From positions 2,666,001-2,730,000 of the forward strand of contig NZ_JAGIOB010000001.1 of NCBI RefSeq assembly GCF_017876495.1: a stretch of 64,000 nucleotides of DNA, in the 5' to 3' direction. The DNA is from Microlunatus capsulatus (GTDB lineage: Bacteria > Actinomycetota > Actinomycetes > Propionibacteriales > Propionibacteriaceae). Under the pieces are notes generated by a model. That model searched no databases. It had not been told where the DNA came from and worked only from the letters and a program-made list of their open reading frames with translations. The position numbers and the translations under genes are program-made. Below, one piece after another: positions 16,916 through 25,264 of this stretch. Position 1 is the first letter of the stretch. Each line of letters starts with the position of its first letter.

Positions 16916-17113
16916 ATGACCGTGCCCGCAGGCGCACCCGGCGACGAGGTGCCCCAGGAGGACTGGGCCGAGCAGGCGGCCGAGGCCGGACCGCTGGCCG
17001 AGGGCCACCCGCCCACGCCCGCCAGCAGGCTGGACCCCGACGCGCGCGAGGCGGCCGAGGCCGACCTCGTCGAGCAGGAGCAGCCGGTCGACCTCTCCGA
17101 CGAGGAGCAGTAG
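16916..17113 (+). CDS. Small acidic hypothetical protein
   Basis: 65 aa, strongly acidic, with an ADLVEQEQPVDLSDEEQ C-terminus. Small acidic proteins ending in an A-D-x-x-E-Q-x-x-x-V pattern are common in actinobacteria, and their function is unknown. The ATG has a GCAGGAGGCGAG ribosome site. A longer frame upstream exists but lacks a ribosome site and crosses the divergent promoter. It is probably disordered. Confidence 0.7.
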   Translation: MTVPAGAPGDEVPQEDWAEQAAEAGPLAEGHPPTPASRLDPDAREAAEADLVEQEQPVDLSDEEQ

Positions 17114-17116
17114 GGC

Positions 17117-17156
17117 GTGGTGAGTTCCGGGTCGACTACGACCCGGAACTCGCCAC
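17117..17156. terminator. Long palindromic terminator containing a stop codon
   Basis: An 18-bp inverted repeat (17117-17134 with 17139-17156, one G-T pair) with loop ACTA. The minus-strand PLP gene's stop codon (17136-17138) sits in the loop, so the last six codons of that gene form one arm. It also lies 3 nt past the stop of the plus-strand small acidic gene, so it serves both convergent genes. Confidence 0.85.
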
Positions 17157-18593
17157 ACCACCGGCCGCCCGGACGGGTCGGCTGACCCGGTCGAGGTAGC
17201 CGACCAGCAGGGCCTCGCGCAGCGCCGTCGGCGCGACGTCGAGGACGGCGTTGACGGCCGCCATCCGGGTGGGCAGGGCCGGTGCCCCGGAGCCGTCGGA
17301 CAGCCCGGCCATCGCCAGCAGCTGGTCGAACCCGGCGTCGTCGAGCGAGGCCGGGTCCAGCTCGGCCAGCACGGCGGCCAGGCCCGGGTCGGCCGTCGTC
17401 GGGCCCGCGGCCACGGCGGCGTCGACGGCGGCGTCCAGCGCCGTGAGGAACTCGGGCAGCCGGGGGACCGTCGCCGCGCTGACCGAGAGGTGCAGGGTGG
17501 CGGGGAACGGCCCCGAGCTCAGCTGGGGCTGGGCGTACCAGCCACGCGCGAGCAGCTCGTCGGCCAGGGTGAAGACGTCCAGGGCGTCGTCGGCGGCCAG
17601 CGCCAGCAGGCTCGTGTCCGGCCGGCCGACCACGCGCAGGTGCGCGCTGACGCCGACGGCGGCGACCAGGGTGGCCAGCCCGTCGCGGACCTCCCGGGCC
17701 AGCGCCAGGTAGCCGTCGTCGCCGATCAGCCGGGTGATGGCCCAGGCCGCGGCCAGCGGTCCGCCCGAGCGGGTGGACTGCGTCGTCGTGTTGAGCATCG
17801 TGTAGCCGGGCCAGGCCGCGCTGGCGAACAGCTGCGGACGGCGGAGCTCCGGGCTGCGGTGCAGCAGCAGCGAGACCCCCTTCGGTGTGTAGCCGTACTT
17901 GTGCAGGTCCACCGAGATGCTGGTGACGCCCGGGACCAGGAACGAGTAGGCCGGCACGCCCGGGTCGTCGCGGCGCAGGTACGGCAACAGCCAGCCGCCG
18001 ATGCAGGCGTCGACGTGGCAGCGCACGCCCGCCGCCTGGGCGTGGGTGGCGATCTCGGTGACCGGGTCCACGACGCCGTGCGGGTAGGAGGGCGCCGAGG
18101 CCACCACCAGCACGGTGTCGGCGTCGATCGCCTCGGCCATCGCGGAGGCGACGGCGCGGCCGGTGACCGGGTCGACGTCCACCAGCACCGGCCGGACGCC
18201 GAAGTAGTGCGCGGCCTTGTGGAACGACGCGTGCGCCGAGCTGGGCATCACCAGGGCCGGCCGCTCGACGTCCGGGCGGGAGTCGCGCGCGGTCTGCACG
18301 GCGAGCAGCAGCGATTCCGTCCCGCCGGAGGTGACCGAGCCGACGGTCTCCGGCGGGCCGTCGAGCAGGTCGGCGGCCAGCCCGACGAGGTCCTGCTCCA
18401 TCGCCAGCAACGAGGGGAAGGCCGTCGGGTCCAGGCCGTTGGTGCCGCCGAAGGCCGCCAGCGCCTCCCGACCCAGGGCGTCGGCCTCGGCCAGGCCCGA
18501 GTCGTAGACGTAGGCCAGGGTGCGGCCGCCGTGGGTGGGCAGGTCGTGCGCGCGGACGGCGGCGAGCTGCTGGCGGACCTCGTCGGGGGTCAC
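17136..18593 (-). CDS. PLP-dependent decarboxylase/lyase of the sphingosine-1-phosphate lyase group
   Basis: 485 aa fold-type I PLP enzyme. It has the cofactor-binding GSVTSGGTESLLLAVQ loop, an aromatic stacking His (SSAHASFHKAAHYF), an Asp in HVDACIGGWLLPY, and the Schiff-base Lys in SVDLHKYGYTPKG. This pattern is typical of the S1P-lyase/MfnA/aspartate decarboxylase-like branch. The substrate cannot be assigned. A C-terminal segment of about 110 residues extends past the usual fold. The GTG overlaps the stop of the upstream symporter gene (GTGA), so they are co-translated. That suggests the symporter may supply or export a linked metabolite. Confidence 0.85.
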   Translation of the reverse strand: MTPDEVRQQLAAVRAHDLPTHGGRTLAYVYDSGLAEADALGREALAAFGGTNGLDPTAFPSLLAMEQDLVGLAADLLDGPPETVGSVTSGGTESLLLAVQTARDSRPDVERPALVMPSSAHASFHKAAHYFGVRPVLVDVDPVTGRAVASAMAEAIDADTVLVVASAPSYPHGVVDPVTEIATHAQAAGVRCHVDACIGGWLLPYLRRDDPGVPAYSFLVPGVTSISVDLHKYGYTPKGVSLLLHRSPELRRPQLFASAAWPGYTMLNTTTQSTRSGGPLAAAWAITRLIGDDGYLALAREVRDGLATLVAAVGVSAHLRVVGRPDTSLLALAADDALDVFTLADELLARGWYAQPQLSSGPFPATLHLSVSAATVPRLPEFLTALDAAVDAAVAAGPTTADPGLAAVLAELDPASLDDAGFDQLLAMAGLSDGSGAPALPTRMAAVNAVLDVAPTALREALLVGYLDRVSRPVRAAGGVASSGS

Positions 18594-19909
18594 CGGGTCT
18601 CCTCGGTCAGGGGGGCGGGGCCGCGGCCGTGGCCGCGCAGGGTGAGCAGGCTGGCGGCGACCAGCAGGGCGGGGACGACGGAGAAGCCCAGGGTGATGGC
18701 TGTCAGCGCTCCGGGCGGCTGGGCGACGGCGTCGCCGCGGCTGGAGACGTAGCCGCCGATGGCCAGCAGCACGGCCAGCACGGCGGGACCCAGGGCCAGG
18801 CCCAGCGTCTCGCCGGCCGTCCAGACCCCGGTCAGCACGCCGACGCGGTTCTCGCCGGTGCGCCGGGCGTCGTCCGCGGCGGTGTCGGGCAGCATCGCCA
18901 GCGGGAACAGCTGGCAGCCGGCGTAGCCGATGCCGGCCATCGCGGCCAGCACGAAGACGACGACGACGGGGACCCGGCCGGCCGTGACGGCGCCCGCGGC
19001 GGCCAGGCCGAGCAGCACCGTCGCCAGCTGGTAGCCGCGCTTCTTGCCCGCCCGGTCGGCCAGCCGGCCCCACAGCGGGGTGACCAGCAGCGCGGGGCCG
19101 ACGAAGCAGACGAAGAGCACGGTCGAGGCTCCCGGCCGGTCCAGCACCTCCCGCGCCAGGTAGTCGACGGCGGCGAGCATGCAGCCGATCCCCAGCGCCT
19201 GCAGCACGTAGGTGGCCAGCAGCACCCGGAAGTCGTGCACCCCGAGCGCCAGCCGCAGGTGCCGGCCCAGCCCGCCGGCCGGGGCGGGAACCGGGTGCCC
19301 GGTCGCCCCGCGGGTGCCGGCCCACGCGCCCAGCGCACCCAGGGCGATGAGCAGCCCGATGACCACGGCCATCACCCTGTAGCCGGCGCTGCCGCCCACG
19401 GCGTCGCGCAGCACCGAAGCGCTGGCCCCGCTGGCCAGGATGGCGACGGCGAGCACGGCGACCCGCCAGGTCAGCAGCACGGTGCGCTCGTGCGGGTCGT
19501 CGGTGATCTCCGCCGGCAGCGCGACGAAGGGGACCTGGAACACCGAGTACGCCACGGCGCAGAGGACGAAGGCCACCACCACCCAGGCGACGGCGACGGG
19601 CTGCGGCCGGACCGGGCCGGAGAACAGCAGGACGAAGCCGACGGCCAGCCCGAGCCCGCCGACCAGCAGGAACGGACGGCGTCCCCGGGTGCCGGCCAGC
19701 CGGTCGCTGACCCGGCCGGTGACGGGGTTGAGCAGGACGTCGAGCGCCTTCGGCAGGAAGACCACGACCCCGGCCAGCAGGGCGGCGACGCCGAGGGTGT
19801 CGGTCAGGTAGGGGAGCAGCAGCAGCCCGGGGACGGTGCCGAAGGACCCGGTGGCCACCCCGCCCGTGGCGTAGCCGACGCGGAGCCGTCTGCTCAGCGT
19901 GGTCGGCAC
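18590..19909 (-). CDS. GPH-family (MelB-like) sugar:cation symporter
   Basis: 439 aa MFS protein with about 12 membrane helices. The N-terminal YATGGVATGSFGTVPGLLLLPYLTDTLG and the loop 2-3 motif DVLLNPVTGRVSDR match the glycoside-pentoside-hexuronide group, to which melibiose and glucuronide carriers belong. It probably imports a sugar or glycoside, possibly the product of the nearby GH172 enzyme. The GTG start has CAGGAT 6 nt upstream. A tandem repeat array lies between it and the GH172 gene, and it overlaps the PLP enzyme gene by 4 bp. Confidence 0.85.
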   Translation of the reverse strand: MPTTLSRRLRVGYATGGVATGSFGTVPGLLLLPYLTDTLGVAALLAGVVVFLPKALDVLLNPVTGRVSDRLAGTRGRRPFLLVGGLGLAVGFVLLFSGPVRPQPVAVAWVVVAFVLCAVAYSVFQVPFVALPAEITDDPHERTVLLTWRVAVLAVAILASGASASVLRDAVGGSAGYRVMAVVIGLLIALGALGAWAGTRGATGHPVPAPAGGLGRHLRLALGVHDFRVLLATYVLQALGIGCMLAAVDYLAREVLDRPGASTVLFVCFVGPALLVTPLWGRLADRAGKKRGYQLATVLLGLAAAGAVTAGRVPVVVVFVLAAMAGIGYAGCQLFPLAMLPDTAADDARRTGENRVGVLTGVWTAGETLGLALGPAVLAVLLAIGGYVSSRGDAVAQPPGALTAITLGFSVVPALLVAASLLTLRGHGRGPAPLTEETR

Positions 19910-19969
19910 GCCGTCATCCTGGCAGTCGCGGCCGAGCCGCGAGCCGGACGCGCCGGATCAGCCCCGGCT

Positions 19970-20124
19970 CCCTCAGCCTGTCGACCTGCCTCAGCCCTCG
20001 TTCCCTGAGCCTGTCAAGGGCCCCCGCCCCGTTCCCTGAGCCTGTCGAAGGGCCCCAGCCCTCGTTCCCTGAGCCTGTCGAAGGGCCCCAGCCCTCGTTC
20101 CCTGAGCCTGTCGAAGGGCCCCGG
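19970..20124. repeat. Tandem repeat array, about 33-bp unit
   Basis: About five copies of a unit with core CCTGAGCCTGTCGAAGGGCC separated by a CAGCCCTCGTTC-type spacer. Three copies (from about 20030) are almost identical, while the first two are diverged or shortened. There is no open reading frame and no separate spacers, so it is not a CRISPR. The core is the reverse complement of the repeat inside cpaE-tadE at 2146-2282. Together with its flanks it fills the 244-bp gap between the symporter and GH172 genes. Confidence 0.9.
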
Positions 20125-20153
20125 TCCTTGTGCAGCGGTCGCTCGGCCGCAGA

Positions 20154-21224
<1,071 letters not shown>

Positions 21225-21563
21225 GGTCGTACCTCCTCGGGGCGCGGCACCTCGTCGTCGAGGGCTCGGGTCCGACGCTAGAGGAGGCGACCCTCGTCGC
21301 TGCCGTCGGCGTCCTCTCTCCTTGTTGCTGCTCGCGTTGGGTGACCGGGGTCACAGGCAGTGCCGCGTTCTGCTCGCCGGGTCACGGCGTCGTCAGGGGT
21401 GAGCGGCCGGACCATCCCATCGGCCGCTCCTGGTGCGGTCTCGCCGTGCCAGAGCTCCTGGTCCCGAGCCGGCTCCCCTGGCCGCCCGGACCGGGGGCGT
21501 CCGTCGTCGTCGACCACCGGTCGCGGCGCGGCTCCCCGCGCTCCACGACCCCGGAGGACTTCG
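21225..21563. other. Intergenic region without a recognised gene
   Basis: This 339-bp gap separates divergent genes (GH172 and a 95-aa protein). It carries the GH172 ribosome site at its left end and CCGGAGGA before the right-hand gene. Neither strand has a coding frame with a supporting start signal. It probably holds divergent promoters, but no convincing -10/-35 pair was found. Confidence 0.5.
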
Positions 21564-21851
21564 ATGAAGCCCGAGATCCAGCCCGACCCGCACGCCGACA
21601 GCCCGCAGGACGAGGTGCTGCGACTCTCCGTGCACGCCGACGCCGGTGCCCAGTCCGACGCCACCAGCGCCCGGCTGGTCGAGGAGGTGCTGCAGGACTG
21701 CGACGCCAGCCCCGGCAGCTCCGTCAGTGTGGCCGTTCCCGCCGGCGACGGCGTGATGGTGGCGCGGCTGCACGACCTGCTGGACGAGGACGAGGCCCAC
21801 CGGGCCGGGTCGACGGTGATCGTGGACGGGGTGCTGCCCGCCGGGAAGTGA
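21564..21851 (+). CDS. Small hypothetical protein
   Basis: 95 aa, acidic, with one Cys (LQDCDAS) and an alternating pattern that suggests a small alpha/beta fold. No family was recognised. The ATG is chosen because CCGGAGGA lies 6 nt upstream and the frame before it is weak. Codon use is as biased as the core genes, unlike the cassette that follows after a 94-bp gap. Confidence 0.6.
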   Translation: MKPEIQPDPHADSPQDEVLRLSVHADAGAQSDATSARLVEEVLQDCDASPGSSVSVAVPAGDGVMVARLHDLLDEDEAHRAGSTVIVDGVLPAGK

Positions 21852-21945
21852 GCGCTCACGGCGCGGCCATTGACCTTGCCGCTCGGGCGCGACGACGATG
21901 GGGAACGTCGTCCCCCGACGACCAGCAGACGAGGGAGAACCGACG

Positions 21946-22746
21946 GTGTCCTTGCGTGAGCGCTACGCCGAGGCCTGGGCCCGACGCCGGGGACTGGGCC
22001 CGGGGTGGCTGGTCAACCTCGAACCGACCTACAACCTGGACCTGGGCGCGGTCGGCGTCGTGAGCGGTTTGGACTTCCAGCCGGAGACGACCCTGGCCCT
22101 GCGTGGGGTCCCGGCGCTGCAGGAGGACCCGACTCAGCAGCGGGCCGACACCCCGTGGCAGTTCCAGAGCAACGACGAGATCGCGCTGAGCGTCGAGTCG
22201 AGCGGGAAGCTCTCCGGCCTCGGAGGCGCGATCGGGGCAGCAGGGTGGGACGTGACGGTCAGCTTCGGCCGGCAGGCGGGGGCGAGCCTCTACGGCAAGG
22301 CCATGTGGTGGCGCGGCTACGCCGACGTCGGCGTGGTGCGGGCGGCTGTCGTGGCCGCCGCTCGTGACGGTCAGCTGCACAAGGGCGAGTCCATCGTGAT
22401 CGCCCAGCAGCTGACCGGTGCGGGGGTGCTGTTCACCGCCGAGGGCAGCAACGCGACGCTGCGTGCCCGGGCATCGGCCGACGTCTCGCCCACGGCGGTG
22501 CCGGAGATCGCCTCCCTCGCCGGCAAGCTCAGCGTGGTCCAATCCTCGGCCGGCGCGCAGCTGCAGGCGTTCGCCGATGGCGCCGTGCTGGCGGGCCGTA
22601 TCCTCTATCTGGGCTACCGCGGATGGTTCTGGTGGCGACAGTTCGAAGCGTACGGTGCCTTTGACGTCGACCCCGATCAGGTGGAGGAGACGATCCTCCG
22701 ACCGGTCGAGGGAGACGGCGCAGACGAGTACTTCGCCTTGGTCTGA
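21946..22746 (+). CDS. Candidate gasdermin-like pore-forming effector
   Basis: 266 aa from GTG 21946, behind GAGGGAG; an in-frame ATG at 21898 lacks such a site. No family can be named with certainty. The layout recalls bacterial gasdermins: a GWLVNLEPTYNLDLG start, a glycine-rich GKLSGLGGAIGAAGWDVTVS segment (residues 88-106), SIVIAQQLTGAGVLFTAEG (149-167), which looks like the ITEVLKS-xx-V-A-G strand pair, then AVLAGRILYLGYRGWFW near 213-229 and a short acidic tail (238-266). There are no Cys, so the N-terminal acylation site of some bacterial gasdermins is absent. No signal peptide is present. Only 3 bp separate it from a metallopeptidase gene, and the known systems also pair the pore former with a protease. 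The similarity is by eye only. Confidence 0.4.
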   Translation: MSLRERYAEAWARRRGLGPGWLVNLEPTYNLDLGAVGVVSGLDFQPETTLALRGVPALQEDPTQQRADTPWQFQSNDEIALSVESSGKLSGLGGAIGAAGWDVTVSFGRQAGASLYGKAMWWRGYADVGVVRAAVVAAARDGQLHKGESIVIAQQLTGAGVLFTAEGSNATLRARASADVSPTAVPEIASLAGKLSVVQSSAGAQLQAFADGAVLAGRILYLGYRGWFWWRQFEAYGAFDVDPDQVEETILRPVEGDGADEYFALV

Positions 22747-22749
22747 GCC

Positions 22750-24042
22750 GTGTCCGACGCTGCCCCGACGCCCAGCACGGCAGCGCTCCTCGCCCAGCTG
22801 CCGCCGCTGCCGCGAGTGAAGAATGCCGCGATGACCCAGGACAAGATCGCTGGCCTCCTCGACAAGGGCGTGCCGGCGCACCTCGTCGCCCAGCTCGTCT
22901 CGGGGTCGATGCTCGCTCCGGTGCTGCAAGAGCTGCTGGCCGCCCTGCCCGACGTCACCAGCGCGATCACCTCTCTTGGACCGGCCGGGCTGGTGGTCGA
23001 GGAGCGCGGCTCCAGCACGATCAACGCACTCACGGTGCCCACCGGCGACGGGATGGTGATCGTCTTCAACGCAGGCCTGTCGTCGGCGCTGATGTCCGTG
23101 TGCGCGGCGGTCAGCAGGATGACCGCGTCCCTGCCCGGCACCCACCGGGATGCCTCTGCGGGCGATCCTGACCTGCACAGCGCAGCGGGGGCGCTGATGG
23201 AGCTCGCCGTGCTCGTCGACTGGGCAACCTCACGCGCGAGGAAGCCAATCCACGGCAGGTCGGACGCGTCGGTGACCGAGCTCGAATTGACCATGGCTCA
23301 TCACGCGACCCGCTTCGGCCTGTGTCACGAGCTCGGCCACGTGCTGGCCTTCGTGGACCAGCGCGAGCAAGTAACTGAGCCCGTGCAGGTCGAGACGGTA
23401 GTGCTCGACGCACTGCAGGACGGGTGGGAGCGCGAGCACGAAGCAGATCGGGTGGGACTGAAGTTGTACCGGCAAGTACTGGCCGTTGAGCAGGAGAGCC
23501 AGTGCTGGGCCCCTATCGGGGCCGAGGTCTTCCTGCAGACAGCCGGCATGCTCGAGGACCAGTTGCCTGGCTCGGATGTGAACCGGCACCCGTCCGTCGA
23601 CGAGAGACTGGTCCGGCTGCGCAGCCAGTTCCTCGAGGTCGACGAGCCTGCCGACGACTTGGCGTCCCTCGCCGCCGACATCCGGCGCCACCTAGAAGGG
23701 GGGAGAGGCTTTCTCCGTGAGGACATCCCGACCAGGAGGACGAGCACGATCGAGGTTCTGGACGACATGTTCTCCCTCTACGGCAAGGCCGAGGCGCAGT
23801 TGTCTGAGGAGGACAAGATCGGGCTTGGTCGGCAGGTGGCGCTCTTTCTCACCCAGCGCAGCGCCGGCGCCACCTTGGACTATCTCCATCGGAAGCTCTG
23901 GGCGCCAGCGAGCGCCCTGGAGGTCGAGCGTGGACGGCCGTCGCCCGAACGCAACCTGGCGCAGTACGCGCTGGGCTGGCTCTCGGAGGAGATGTTGGAG
24001 TGCTTGGACTGGCCGGACGGCCCTCGCGGGAACCGTCGCTAG
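22750..24042 (+). CDS. Soluble M48-like zinc metallopeptidase
   Basis: 430 aa starting at a GTG 3 bp after the previous stop. Residues 193-197 are HELGH (two zinc ligands and the catalytic Glu). Glu229 in the EREHEADR segment is the expected third ligand, as in M48 enzymes, and HPSVDERLVRLR (280-291) matches the HP-x-x-x-x-R motif after the M48 catalytic core. There are no membrane segments, so it should be cytoplasmic, unlike most M48 proteins. Residues 1-100 and 300-430 are helical and unassigned and may be sensor or inhibitory domains. Codon use includes GTA, TTG, CTA and AAT codons rare in flanking genes. It probably acts with the preceding protein, as activator or otherwise. Confidence 0.75.
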   Translation: MSDAAPTPSTAALLAQLPPLPRVKNAAMTQDKIAGLLDKGVPAHLVAQLVSGSMLAPVLQELLAALPDVTSAITSLGPAGLVVEERGSSTINALTVPTGDGMVIVFNAGLSSALMSVCAAVSRMTASLPGTHRDASAGDPDLHSAAGALMELAVLVDWATSRARKPIHGRSDASVTELELTMAHHATRFGLCHELGHVLAFVDQREQVTEPVQVETVVLDALQDGWEREHEADRVGLKLYRQVLAVEQESQCWAPIGAEVFLQTAGMLEDQLPGSDVNRHPSVDERLVRLRSQFLEVDEPADDLASLAADIRRHLEGGRGFLREDIPTRRTSTIEVLDDMFSLYGKAEAQLSEEDKIGLGRQVALFLTQRSAGATLDYLHRKLWAPASALEVERGRPSPERNLAQYALGWLSEEMLECLDWPDGPRGNRR

Positions 24043-24111
24043 GGGTGGCCGCAAGGCATCGAGGCTGTGCCCGGGTGCTAATGCTGGACTGGGCTACCGC
24101 GGAGGAATCGT

Positions 24112-24192
24112 ATGCACGTTCTCGCCGCGCTGCGCATCATCGGCGCCAATCACACGAGTCCGGTCCAACGCCTGGGTTCACGCCTTTTGTGA
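24112..24192 (+). other. Short frame after the cassette, possible gene remnant
   Basis: ATG with a good GCGGAGGAATCGT ribosome site opens a 26-codon frame beginning MHVLAALRIIG and ending LGSRLL. It lies between the metallopeptidase gene and the 3' end of tRNA-Ser, in sequence with weaker codon bias. It may be a true small peptide or the truncated start of a lost gene. Nothing else is seen between 24043 and 24242. Confidence 0.25.
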
Positions 24193-24242
24193 CGAAGCCA
24201 GACGGGCGGTGCACTGGGTTCAGCAGTTGCTGGGGGTCAGAC

Positions 24243-24332
24243 TGGCGGAGGATACGAGATTCGAACTCGTGAGGGCTTTCACACCCAACCCGCTTTCCAA
24301 GCGAGCGCCATAGGCCTCTAGGCGAATCCTCC
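24243..24332 (-). tRNA. tRNA-Ser (anticodon GGA)
   Basis: On the minus strand GGAGGAT (24332-24326) pairs with ATCCTCC at the 3' side. The anticodon loop TTGGAAA gives GGA. A long variable arm and GTTCGAATC T-loop are present, and CCA is encoded at 24245-24243. Its 3' end faces the gasdermin-like/peptidase cassette, a typical position for island insertion. Confidence 0.95.
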
Positions 24333-24428
24333 GCGCGGAACCTTACCCGCTCGCCCCCGCTCGGGACCAAATCGGCGCCGCTCCGCCAGCAGGGGGCGCC
24401 TCGACTTCGGCCGACGGCGCGGATCCCG

Positions 24429-24434
24429 TATGCT
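24429..24434 (+). promoter_or_regulatory. -10 element of the SRP RNA gene
   Basis: TATGCT lies 7 nt before the predicted 5' end of the SRP RNA. Only a weak -35 is seen about 17 nt upstream. Confidence 0.5.
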
Positions 24435-24441
24435 CATCTGC

Positions 24442-24530
24442 GGTCCCCCGCGTGGCGACACCTCACCCAACTCCCCCAGGGCTTGACGGCAGCAAGGGTA
24501 AGTGGGCTCTATCGGGTGCGCGGGGGGCTC
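24442..24530 (+). ncRNA. ffs: Signal recognition particle RNA, small bacterial type
   Basis: About 89 nt. The 5' GGTCCCCCGCG pairs with CGCGGGGGGC at the 3' end. The conserved core has CCCAGG and AGCAAGGG flanking the apical stem, that is, the CAGG/AGCA symmetric loop bound by Ffh. The apical part reads GCTTGACGGC rather than the more usual GCC-GGAA-GGC. Location between tRNA-Ser and dnaX is the usual actinobacterial context. The ends are approximate. Confidence 0.85.
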
Positions 24531-24627
24531 TTCTGTCTCCGGAGGTCCGGGCACTTCACCCGAGGACCGACCCCCGCGCCCCGTTCAGCCGGGCCGAGCC
24601 CTCCTCGGGACACCCGGGAAGCGTGGC

Positions 24628-25257
24628 TCAGGCCAGCCCGTGCGTCGCGAGGATCCGGTCCAGCTCGCCCCGACCGCCGTCCCGGGCGAAGAGCTCGGCG
24701 CGGATCCCCAGCGCGGCCGCCGCCTCGACGTTGACCGCGGTGTCGTCCATGAACAGCGCCTCCTCCGGGGCCACGCCCAGCGCCTCGAGGACGTGGGTGA
24801 AGTAGGCCGGGTCGGGCTTGGCGAAGCCGACCTCGCAGGAGTAGAAGTGCTCGTCGAAGACCTCGTCGTAGGGCAGGTTCTCGCGCATCCACGCCGCCCG
24901 CGGGGGGTTCTGGTTCGTCGTCAGGGCCAGCACCAGGCCGCGGCCGCGCAGCCCGCGGACCCCGTCGACGACGTCGGCGTGCAGCTCGATGGCGTGCCAG
25001 GCCTCGATGACGTCGGCCGGCTCGAGGTCGACGTCGTGGCGGTCCAGCACCTGGGTCAGCGAGTGCTCCAGGTCGGTCTCGCCGGTCATCGTCCCCTGAC
25101 CCTCGGCCTTGGCGATCTCGTCCAGCAGCCGGGGGTGGCGCGACATGTCGTCCTGCCCGACGGTGTCGGTGATCCCGTCGCGCCAGGAGGGGGCGGTGAA
25201 CTGCAGGACGCCGTCGGCGTCCACGAGGACGGCACGGAGCGGGGGAACCATGCCCAT
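24628..25257 (-). CDS. HAD-superfamily hydrolase
   Basis: 209 aa. Motif I is VLVDADGVL (nucleophile Asp and the second Asp), motif II LTTNQN, motif III Lys in GFAKPDPAYF and motif IV FMDDTAVNV. The helical cap between motifs I and II places it in the class I phosphatase-like group. The substrate is unknown. There are two possible ATG starts, 25257 and 25251; the second has GAGAAT 7 nt upstream and would be leaderless. It is convergent with the SRP RNA and shortly downstream of the DUF72 gene. Confidence 0.85.
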   Translation of the reverse strand: MGMVPPLRAVLVDADGVLQFTAPSWRDGITDTVGQDDMSRHPRLLDEIAKAEGQGTMTGETDLEHSLTQVLDRHDVDLEPADVIEAWHAIELHADVVDGVRGLRGRGLVLALTTNQNPPRAAWMRENLPYDEVFDEHFYSCEVGFAKPDPAYFTHVLEALGVAPEEALFMDDTAVNVEAAAALGIRAELFARDGGRGELDRILATHGLA

Positions 25258-25264
25258 GATTCTC

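Noticed and set aside
19970-20124. CRISPR-like tandem repeats
   Set aside because: The units are directly adjacent with conserved, not variable, connecting sequence, and no cas genes are present.
24098-24260. Possible attachment-site repeat of the tRNA-Ser 3' end
   Set aside because: Only GCGGAGGA is shared between 24098 and 24245, which is too short to call, and no integrase gene is present.
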